Shown here: one piece after another, positions 25,828-33,097 of the stretch
How positions within the stretch are numbered: position 1 is the first letter of the stretch
How the letters are laid out: every line of letters begins with the position of its first letter
From: an uncultured Thermogutta sp.
Lineage (GTDB): Bacteria > Planctomycetota > Planctomycetia > Pirellulales > Thermoguttaceae
DNA: 64,000 bases
NCBI GenBank assembly: GCA_937128505.1
Contig: CAKZMM010000102.1
Span: 1 to 64,000 of the forward strand
Direction: 5' to 3'
Notes under the pieces: model-generated
Told to the model about the DNA's origin: nothing
The model's input: the letters and a program-made list of their open reading frames with translations, nothing else
Databases searched by the model: none
Program-made: the position numbers and the translations under genes

Positions 25828-26496
25828 ATGACCGCATCGACCAATCAACCTTTTGATGACGACCTTGCATTGGTCCGCCGAGCCAAGGAGGGGGATTTTG
25901 CTGCCTTTGAGGCTTTAGTCTCGAAATACGAACGTAGGCTATTTACACTGGCTCACCGCATTGTGGGCAACTCTCATGACGCCGAAGAGGTAGTCCAACA
26001 GTCTTTTGTTTCTGTAATCGAGAATTTGGAAAGCTTTCGAGCGGATTCTGCATTTTCCACGTGGCTCATTCGGATTGCGACTAACCACGCCCTCGCGTGG
26101 CTTCGCCGGGAAGCAATCCGCGCCACGCTCAGCCTAAGCGAAGACCTCGCAGATAGCAACGAGCCGCTCCCTCATCCTCAAGTCATCGCCCAGTGGCGGG
26201 AAACCCCCGAGCAAATTGCCCAGAAAAGGGAGCTCCGCGAGCAGATCGAGGATGCGCTCCGGAGCTTGGACGAAAAATATCGACTCGTCTTCTTGCTTCG
26301 CGATGTAGAAGGTTTATCTACGCGAGAGACGGCGGAACTCTTAGGGATCAGCGAGAACAATGTCAAAATCCGGCTCTTGCGGGCCCGATTGATGCTCCGC
26401 GAACAATTGACACAGCTCCTGGGGGACGAGCGAACGAGGGTGCCCCCCCACAATCACTCCGACGCTACCGAGGAAGGGTCGGCTGCCGTAGATTAG
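25828..26496 (+). CDS. ECF-type RNA polymerase sigma factor
   Basis: A 222-aa sigma-70 family factor of the ECF type. Region 2 (FEALVSKYERRLFTLAHRIV, then DAEEVVQQSFVSVIENL and FSTWLIRIATNHAL) and region 4 (YRLVFLLRDVEGLSTRETAE, then LLGISENNVKIRLLRARLML) are complete. The linker (residues about 100-135) carries LADSNEPLPHPQ. No anti-sigma factor with a zinc or membrane domain follows; the next gene is on the other strand and unrelated. The C-terminal tail (GDERTRVPPHNHSDATEE) is a short extension past region 4. Confidence 0.93.
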   Translation: MTASTNQPFDDDLALVRRAKEGDFAAFEALVSKYERRLFTLAHRIVGNSHDAEEVVQQSFVSVIENLESFRADSAFSTWLIRIATNHALAWLRREAIRATLSLSEDLADSNEPLPHPQVIAQWRETPEQIAQKRELREQIEDALRSLDEKYRLVFLLRDVEGLSTRETAELLGISENNVKIRLLRARLMLREQLTQLLGDERTRVPPHNHSDATEEGSAAVD

Positions 26497-26697
26497 GGAT
26501 CGGAGTTTAGAGGGATCGCAATTTAGGCAGTCGCAGCGGTCGAGAGTTTTCAAGATTCCAACTGGAACCTCGAAAAGTAGCGGTCGCCCAAGGCCGGGAA
26601 TTATCTCCGACCGCTGAGTTAACTACAGAGGGAGTCCTTTCCGAACCAAAACCTCCGCAACAACGCAACGAAACATGCTTTAAACCACAAGAGGGCC

Positions 26698-27597
26698 TTA
26701 CGGCCGGAGCAAACGTCGCAGCGTCGGCTCCAGTTGTGGATCCCGAAATTCAAACCCGGCTTCCTGAAGTCTCCGGGGTGCAACCCGCGTGCTTGCCAGG
26801 AGCAATTCGTCGGCCATCTCCCCCATCACTAGACGCAAAGCCCATGCCGGGGCCGGGAAGATCGCAAATCGTCGGAGCACGCGGGCTAACGCGGCGGTAA
26901 ACTCTCGATTGCGGACCGGAGAAGGGCTTACCGCATTGACGGGGCCGGCAACGGTTTCTTTTAGGATCAAAAAATCGATCACTTGCACGAGGTCGTCGAG
27001 ACTGATCCAACTCAGGAATTGTCGGCCGGAACCGATCCGCCCCCCCAATCCCACGCGGAACAACGGCACCACTTTCGCCAGAATTCCGCCGTTCGGAGTC
27101 AACACTATTCCAATCCGGAGTAACACGGTGTGAATCCCGGCCTTTTGGGCCGCTTGCGTGGCTTCCTCCCACTCGACGCAAGTCTCAGCCAAGAAGCCGG
27201 TGCCGGGCGGACTAGATTCATCTACCCACTCCTCGCCCCGATTCCCGTAAAAGCCGCTCGCAGAAGCACTGATGAATACACGCGGCTTATGGGTAGTTTG
27301 AGCGAGCGTTTGGGCCACCAGCCGGGTACCAGCGACTCGGCTTTCACGAATTCGGGCTTTCTTTTCCGCCGTCCAGCGTCCTTCCGCGATGTTTTCACCT
27401 GCCAGATGAACGACGGCATCGAACCGCTCAAACGGCAGCGGATCTAACTGTTGAGCGGTAGGGTCCCACCAAATCGCGGGTCGGTTGGCGGTCGGCCCCC
27501 CTCGAACCAACCGGGTGACCTCATGGCCGCCGGCCGAGAAATGCTCCACAACCGCCCGACCAATCAGACCGCTTGCCCCGCTTATAAGTATCCGCAT
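26698..27597 (-). CDS. TIGR01777 family NAD(P)-dependent epimerase-like protein
   Basis: A 299-aa short-chain dehydrogenase-like protein (SDR39U1/YfcH type). The Rossmann motif ISGASGLIGRAVVEHF is at the N-terminus. LAGENIAEGRWTAEKKARI and the ISASASGFYGNRG segment with the YG pair are typical, as is the C-terminal DUF1731 part (PAPAWALRLVMGEMADELLL). The natural substrate is unknown in all family members I know of. The ATG at 27597 has AAAGGA 5 nt upstream and is preferred to the ATG two codons earlier, which overlaps that site. Confidence 0.9.
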   Translation of the reverse strand: MRILISGASGLIGRAVVEHFSAGGHEVTRLVRGGPTANRPAIWWDPTAQQLDPLPFERFDAVVHLAGENIAEGRWTAEKKARIRESRVAGTRLVAQTLAQTTHKPRVFISASASGFYGNRGEEWVDESSPPGTGFLAETCVEWEEATQAAQKAGIHTVLLRIGIVLTPNGGILAKVVPLFRVGLGGRIGSGRQFLSWISLDDLVQVIDFLILKETVAGPVNAVSPSPVRNREFTAALARVLRRFAIFPAPAWALRLVMGEMADELLLASTRVAPRRLQEAGFEFRDPQLEPTLRRLLRP

Positions 27598-27809
27598 AGA
27601 CATCCTTTAGTACGTATCCTTTGAACGCTCTGAGCATCGATTTTCCGTGGCTGCGTCGACCTGTCTTGCGATCGCACTTATTGGCAAGCAGCCCATCCGC
27701 AGAAGGACCCTACAAGAGCAGGAGGACACTTGACAATGACCGCCGTTTCTTGTTTCAGTGCTTTTGTTCAAGTGCTTTTCTCCAGAGCTTACCGAAGTTC
27801 AGGTTCACG

Positions 27810-28907
27810 CTAAGCTGGATTCTTGCTCTGGAAATCCATCATAAATTGCCGCAGCGCCTCCACCCCTTCCAAGGGCATGGCATTGTAGATCGAAGCGCGG
27901 CACCCACCGACGGAACGATGTCCGGCCAACGCCACCAAACCGTGCTCTTCGGCCTCTTTGAGGAATTTTTTCTCGAGCGTCTCGTTGGGGAGTCGAAAAG
28001 TCACGTTCATCAATGACCGGTAAGCCGGATCGGCATGGCCGCGATAATAGCCATTCGAGCGATCCACAACCTCGTACAAGAGTGCTGCCTTTCGCCGGTT
28101 GATTTCGTGCATCTTCTCCAAGTCACCGATATCCCGCAGGAGCCAATCGGTAACCAACTTCACCATGTAGACGCAGAAGCAAGGCGGCGTATTGAGTAGC
28201 GATTTCGCCTCGGCGAATTTCTTGAAATTGAGCATCGAGGGTAGATCGCTAGGGCTTTTCTCCACGAGATCATTGCGAATGATCACGATCGTCACGCCCG
28301 CCGGACCTGCATTCTTTTGAGCGCATGCGTACAAAATGCCGTATTTTTCGATAGGAACCGGTCGGGAAAGGAAGTCCGAGGAGGCATCGCAAACCAGTGG
28401 GACCTCACCTACATTTGGCTCCGCGGGGAATTGCACCCCTTCAATGGTTTCGTTAGAGGTGATGTGCACATAGGCCGCGTTTTGATCGAGCTTCAGTTCT
28501 TCAGCTTTCGGAATCCGGCGGTAACCCTCGGTCTTTCCATCCCATGCTGCACGAACCGGCCCCTGTGTTTGTGCCTCTTTCATGGCGGTTACACCCCAGG
28601 ACCCCGTTAAAATGTAATCCGCCGACTTGCCCGAGCCTCGTAGCAAGTTCATGGGAATCATGGCAAATTGAAGCCGGGCGCCTCCTTGGAGGAAAAGCAC
28701 GTGATAGTGCTCCGGGATTGCCAATAATTTGCGGAGGTTTAGTTCGGCCGCTTGGATGATTCCCTCGAAGGTTTTCGACCGGTGACTAATCTCGACAACA
28801 GAAGCTCCTTCACCCGGCAAAGCCAATAGATCGCGTTGAGCCTCTTCCAGGGCCGGTAAAGGTAGCACGGCGGGACCCGGCGAAAAATTAAATACCCGCT
28901 TTACCAT
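27810..28907 (-). CDS. serC: Phosphoserine aminotransferase
   Basis: A 365-aa PLP enzyme converting 3-phosphohydroxypyruvate and glutamate to O-phosphoserine, the second step of serine synthesis (also used in pyridoxine synthesis in some bacteria). The start NFSPGPAVLPLPALEEAQRD, the segment LFLQGGARLQFAMIPMNLL, the PLP lysine in CAQKNAGPAGVTIVI, and the C-terminal GHRSVGGCRASIYNAMPLEG are diagnostic. The ATG at 28907 has GGAGAG upstream at 7 nt; an ATG seven codons earlier is less likely. It stands alone. Confidence 0.97.
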   Translation of the reverse strand: MVKRVFNFSPGPAVLPLPALEEAQRDLLALPGEGASVVEISHRSKTFEGIIQAAELNLRKLLAIPEHYHVLFLQGGARLQFAMIPMNLLRGSGKSADYILTGSWGVTAMKEAQTQGPVRAAWDGKTEGYRRIPKAEELKLDQNAAYVHITSNETIEGVQFPAEPNVGEVPLVCDASSDFLSRPVPIEKYGILYACAQKNAGPAGVTIVIIRNDLVEKSPSDLPSMLNFKKFAEAKSLLNTPPCFCVYMVKLVTDWLLRDIGDLEKMHEINRRKAALLYEVVDRSNGYYRGHADPAYRSLMNVTFRLPNETLEKKFLKEAEEHGLVALAGHRSVGGCRASIYNAMPLEGVEALRQFMMDFQSKNPA

Positions 28908-29075
28908 GATGCATCTCTCCGAATTCAAAAGTCTATTTGTGGCATTCGATATTGCCCTTACCTGAAGTCATCTCCCTATGAATTGCCCACCTGAGCTTCC
29001 TCAGCGGCCATGGGCAAGCAACATGCGGATAAAAGCGTAGTTACCGACGTGGAATGCCCGCGGAAGAAACTTTCT

Positions 29076-29141
29076 CATTTGTCAGAAGAAAGATGTACAT
29101 TTGTCGGATCAAAGACGCACATTTGTCAATATAAAGATCAA
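29076..29141. repeat. 22-bp tandem repeat, three units plus dispersed copies
   Basis: Units start at 29076, 29098 and 29120, each opening CATTTGTC and continuing with an AAAGA-containing half (CATTTGTCAGAAGAAAGATG in the first). Related GTCAGAA-AAA elements recur at 29164, 29201 and 29229 with irregular spacing. It lies 170 nt or more upstream of serC. The copies differ at several positions, so this is not a very recent duplication. Confidence 0.6.
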
Positions 29142-29734
29142 CGCGGAAGGAATTTCTTGTTTTGTCAGAAGCAAAATGAATCTCTTGAATCTCTTGACTC
29201 GTCAGAACAAAAACGAATCGCTTGCTTCGTCAGAAGAAAGACAAATGTGGAACAAATCTCCTAATAGCTCTCGGGAATAGTTCTCGGGAAAGAAGAAGTA
29301 CCCTGGCAGGGCATTACGGAGCGTAGTCATCACGGGGCCCTAGAGTGGAAATCTTACCCTATAGTTCAGTTAAGTCATTTGTTTAGGAAACTCGTGCCAA
29401 TCGCTGTCTAACTTGTGTCCCGCCTGCCGCACTACACATGGGAGGTTCTTATCAGTTGTATCACTTCGTGAACCATGCAAATGAAATTCTGTTATGCAAA
29501 TGAAATCTGTAATAAGTCACTTAAATGAAACTTGCGAAGGGAATTTGGAAACTTTCTCTATGCCCGCTTCCCATTTGCGAAACCGATTTGCGCTCAACTA
29601 AGCTGGGTTTCGCAAGAAGTAATCATTTAGCAAGGGTAATAGCTTTTATGATACGATCGGATTCCTGATCGTTCAGTTGGATGTATTGTCCCGAGGCAAC
29701 TCGCTAAACCATACAGCATTGAGCTCGAGAGTCT

Positions 29735-29776
29735 TAAAATCCTCAAGATTTCGTGTAAAACCCTCAAGATTTCCCG
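29735..29776. repeat. 21-bp tandem duplication
   Basis: TAAAAYCCTCAAGATTTC occurs at 29735 and 29756 (period 21). A further 19-bp duplication, ATGCAAATGAAA-TCTGT, lies at 29475-29512. Both are in the serC-sialidase spacer with no gene nearby. Confidence 0.5.
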
Positions 29777-30205
29777 AACCTACTAAATAAGCTTTGGTCA
29801 TCCTGAGCATCACCAAATGTTTTGTTCCGTAATAGGATAGTCACGACATCAGCTCCTTAAGTAAGGTTGAAGCTGATAATTTAGCGGAAACTGTGTCTCC
29901 GTAAAGTCCTTCGAATTGGCCGGTGTTAGGAACGACAGGTGCCAGGGATTTCACATCAGTACACAAGGGCCAAAAAGAGCTCTCGGGGGACATACGGCCG
30001 GAACAGGCAGTAAATGCAGTAAATTCGGACGCAACAGGCCGAGCAAGCCTCCTCGGGTCTACGGGCATTCAGTCGGCTACATCCGCTCTAGATTCGGCTT
30101 TAGTCAAGGAACGCACGCTTTACGGACGGAATACATGCCCGAGGTTCTGGCCGGATAACCTACGGTTAAAAAGAGGCTGCATGACATTTTGCCAGGAGCC
30201 CGAAC

Positions 30206-31447
30206 ATGAGCTTTCGAATTTCGCGGTCCTTACCTCGGTCGAGATCCTCTGCAACTTGCCCTGTGACTCGGTCCCCATTGGTATCTGCGTTAATCCGCCG
30301 GCAAACCCCTGGAAAGCTGCAGCCCGCTTCGTGCAGGAGAGAACTGGGACTGCTTGCAGCACTCCTTTTTTTGGCATCGTGGGGGCATGCAAGCTGCTTG
30401 TGTTCAATCGGTTTGGCCTCCGATCCGGAAATGGTCGATGTGTTTTTAAGTGGGACCGAGGGTTATCACACTTATCGCATCCCTGCTATTGTCCTTACCA
30501 ATCGGGGAACTTTACTGGCGTTTTGCGAGGGGCGCAAAACAAGTGCCCGAGATGATGGGGATATCGACTTATTGGTGCGACGCTCCCTTGATGAGGGAAA
30601 AACCTGGGAACCTACCCGGCTGGTGTATGAAGAAGGAGGGGATCAACCGATTACCATTGGCAACCCTTGCCCGGTGGTGGATCGAACTACCGGACGAATA
30701 TGGCTTGCATTTTGCCGAAATAATGACCGGGTTTTCATGACCTATAGTGATGACGATGGTCAGAGCTGGGCCACTCCAACGGAGATTACGCCTTTCGTGA
30801 AACGACCGGAGTGGGGCTGGTATGCTACGGGACCCGGACACGGTATTCAGCTTTCTTCCGGTCGATTAGTTTTCCCGTGTGATTGCGGCGACAGTCCCGG
30901 CTATGGCCAGTGGGATCAGCGGGGGAGATCATTCATCTTCTTTAGCGACGACGGGGGACAAACGTGGCAGCTCGGGGGATTGACGGAAAAGGGAATGAAC
31001 GAGTGTCAAGCTGTAGAGCTTCCGGATGGAGCGCTCCTTCTGAGCATGCGTCAATATCGTGGGCCCAAACTGCGGGCATTCAGCATAAGCCGAGATGGGG
31101 GGTTAACTTGGTCAGCCCCGAAACTTCATCCCGAGGTTCATTGTCCGGTGTGTCAGGCCAGTATCATCCGGTATAGTTCTCCCCAGCCGGAGATCGGCAA
31201 AAGTCGAATCCTTTACAGCGGTCCCGGCGGGCCCGGAAGGACGAGAATGACGATCCGATTAAGTTACGACGAAGGCGAGAGCTGGCCTGTGGCAAAGGTA
31301 CTCTACGAGGGTTCTTCGGCTTACTCGGATTTGGTGGTATTCCCGGATGGGATGATCGGCTGTCTTTTTGAGCGCGATAATTACGGTCGGATAACTTTTG
31401 CCCGGTTTTCGCTCGATTGGCTCACCGACGGAGCAGATCGACCGTAA
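30206..31447 (+). CDS. Secreted exo-alpha-sialidase (GH33-like)
   Basis: A 413-aa six-bladed beta-propeller sialidase. The YRIPAI motif with its Arg (substrate carboxylate binding) is at about residue 91. Asp-boxes of the S-x-D-x-G-x-T-W type are visible as SLDEGKTW, SDDDGQSW, SDDGGQTW, SRDGGLTW and SYDEGESW. A hydrophobic segment (ELGLLAALLFLASWGHAS, residues 46-63) looks like a signal peptide preceded by a long basic lead, so the true start may be downstream of 30206. It would act outside the cytoplasm on sialylated or related glycans. No other glycan genes are adjacent except uppP. Confidence 0.88.
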   Translation: MSFRISRSLPRSRSSATCPVTRSPLVSALIRRQTPGKLQPASCRRELGLLAALLFLASWGHASCLCSIGLASDPEMVDVFLSGTEGYHTYRIPAIVLTNRGTLLAFCEGRKTSARDDGDIDLLVRRSLDEGKTWEPTRLVYEEGGDQPITIGNPCPVVDRTTGRIWLAFCRNNDRVFMTYSDDDGQSWATPTEITPFVKRPEWGWYATGPGHGIQLSSGRLVFPCDCGDSPGYGQWDQRGRSFIFFSDDGGQTWQLGGLTEKGMNECQAVELPDGALLLSMRQYRGPKLRAFSISRDGGLTWSAPKLHPEVHCPVCQASIIRYSSPQPEIGKSRILYSGPGGPGRTRMTIRLSYDEGESWPVAKVLYEGSSAYSDLVVFPDGMIGCLFERDNYGRITFARFSLDWLTDGADRP

Positions 31448-31547
31448 AAGGGCGTACGCAGCTTGCGCAACTTTTTTCCCTGACCAAGAATTTTGTCAAC
31501 TGCAAAAGCTTTCTCCATCTCGAATGAGTCCAAATTGGTACTAAGGC

Positions 31548-32330
31548 ATGCTTTTACTCCAAGTGATTCTGCTTGCCATTTTGCAGGGTTTGACCGAGTT
31601 TTTGCCCGTAAGCTCTTCCGGACATCTTGTCCTGGGAGCTGCTTTTTTTGCGTGGCTTGGCACACCGCTCGAGCGGCCCATCACCTTGGAGGTGATTCTA
31701 CACGGCGGGACATTGGTGGCAACCATCGCGTTTTTTCGAAGCCGGCTGCTAAAGCTTTTTACCGAGGATTGCCGCCTGATCGGACCGCTTTTGGTGGCTA
31801 CGCTGCCGGCGGTGATCGTAGGCTTGCCCCTGCGGAAATTGGCCCCGGAGTTTTTAGAGAATCCCTGGGTTGCCGCTACGCTACTTCCGGTTACGGGACT
31901 CATTCTGATTGCCGCTCAAAACTGGGCCCAAGGCCAGCGAGATGCCAGGGACATCCCTTACTGGAGCGCGATGGTTGTTGGTATTTTTCAAGCGGTAGCG
32001 ATACTCCCCGGTATTTCCCGCAGTGGAGCCACAATCGCCGCCGGCCTTTTGTGCGGACTGCAACCGGGCGAAGCCGCGGCGTTTTCTTTCCTGTTAGCGG
32101 TTCCCGTCATGTGTGGGGCTTTGGTGCTGGAAGGAACCGAACTCATGCACAATCCCCCCGGCGATGTCTCCGCCGGGTTATTGCTACTAGGATTTGCTGC
32201 TAGTGCGGTGGTCGGTTACGGAGCATTGATTTGGCTGGTGCGGTGGCTGCAAACAGGACGACTGTACTGGTTTGCTTGGTGGACCATAGTACTCGGAGCG
32301 ATAAGCCTTATCTGGCTCATCCTGCGATAA
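31548..32330 (+). CDS. uppP: Undecaprenyl-diphosphatase
   Basis: A 260-aa membrane enzyme of the BacA/UppP family that recycles undecaprenyl diphosphate for peptidoglycan and other glycan synthesis. The first signature is LTEFLPVSSSGHL (Glu and Ser of the active site) and the second PGISRSG, with about eight hydrophobic helices. The ATG has a weak AAGG just upstream. A DgkA-type kinase at 59321 in this window may supply undecaprenyl phosphate by another route. Confidence 0.96.
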   Translation: MLLLQVILLAILQGLTEFLPVSSSGHLVLGAAFFAWLGTPLERPITLEVILHGGTLVATIAFFRSRLLKLFTEDCRLIGPLLVATLPAVIVGLPLRKLAPEFLENPWVAATLLPVTGLILIAAQNWAQGQRDARDIPYWSAMVVGIFQAVAILPGISRSGATIAAGLLCGLQPGEAAAFSFLLAVPVMCGALVLEGTELMHNPPGDVSAGLLLLGFAASAVVGYGALIWLVRWLQTGRLYWFAWWTIVLGAISLIWLILR

Positions 32331-32525
32331 GGGCAAAACTACGAAAAGATCAATCCCGGACGGGCGGCCGGCAGGATGAGCGGCTGGCGAGACTCGGCTT
32401 CATTTTTCATCCCTTTCGCGGGCGTTTATTTGCCATTTTTCTTTTCGGTTTGGTTGCGAACTCAAATACAATTGCGAAATCAAAGAAGTCAAAAATGGCA
32501 TAGAGCAAGCTTGAACACGCTTAAG
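32331..32525. other. Spacer after uppP
   Basis: No gene or clear terminator is seen between uppP and the repeat units starting at 32526. Confidence 0.4.
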
Positions 32526-32675
32526 CACATTTTGCCCATCTACGCCAGGGAAGTGTCCACATCGCCGCCAGCCTTCTCGCCGGAGAAGGATTTCGCCGAT
32601 GCACGCCGGGGAAGACGCTCTTCTTCCATGCACAGAACGCATAATTAAGCATTTTGTTTATGCACGCCGGGGAAG
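32526..32675. CRISPR. Decayed CRISPR-like array (three units, 61-bp period)
   Basis: Three 28-nt units end at 32553, 32614 and 32675, so the period is exactly 61 nt with 33-nt spacers. The consensus ends ATGCACGCCGGGGAAG and begins AGCATTTTG. Units 2 and 3 agree at 23 of 28 positions and units 1 and 3 at 20. The GCACGCCGGGGAA portion resembles I-E repeats read in reverse, suggesting minus-strand orientation. No cas gene is near. The geometry is convincing, but the divergence makes an active array unlikely. Confidence 0.5.
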
Positions 32676-33097
32676 TCTGAAAAGACTCCGGCTCGTTCCT
32701 AAAAAACATGTCATGTCGGGCTCAGTTTTCCCCAAATGGTTTTGAGGTCGTGTCACGAAAGAATTGGTAGGTGGTGCCATCTTGTCCCGAAGTCAGCACT
32801 AGCTGTAGCAATGCTTGGGTGCGGATCGAACGTCTAATTGTGAGATGCTCACAAACCAGAACATGTAGCATGCTTTTCTGTATTTCATTCGGTTTAATTT
32901 GAAACTAGGGGTCATCTGCAAAATTTGTTAGGTTTCTATCCGGACTGAGCCGCCGTCAAGCAAAGTTGCCCCTTTTGTAACGAATAATTAAAGTAAGAAA
33001 GGAGGGCCTATTGCGTCTCCTGCGGTTTTCATCCGTTAAGCCGGAGCCAACGTCTTCGTACCGCGGACTCGTAGATCTTCACGCGTGAAAGTCCCCA
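32676..33097. other. Intergenic region upstream of the J-like gene
   Basis: No gene is seen. An AAAGGAGGGCC segment at 32998-33008 resembles a ribosome site, but the frame after it is short. The stretch probably contains the promoter of the gene starting at 33098. Confidence 0.4.

Larger units (their letters stand above)
28908..30205. other. Long repeat-bearing intergenic region upstream of serC
   Basis: No gene is supported in nearly 1.3 kb between the divergent serC and sialidase genes. An overlapping plus-strand frame (29923-30555) only shadows the start of the sialidase gene. The region holds three separate tandem duplications: 29076-29141 (22 bp x3), 29475-29512 (19 bp x2) and 29735-29776 (21 bp x2). 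Looser GTCAGAA-containing copies continue to about 29245. Confidence 0.55.

Noticed and set aside
29923-30555. 210-aa open frame before the sialidase gene
   Set aside because: It runs through the sialidase start in another frame and has no protein-like features.
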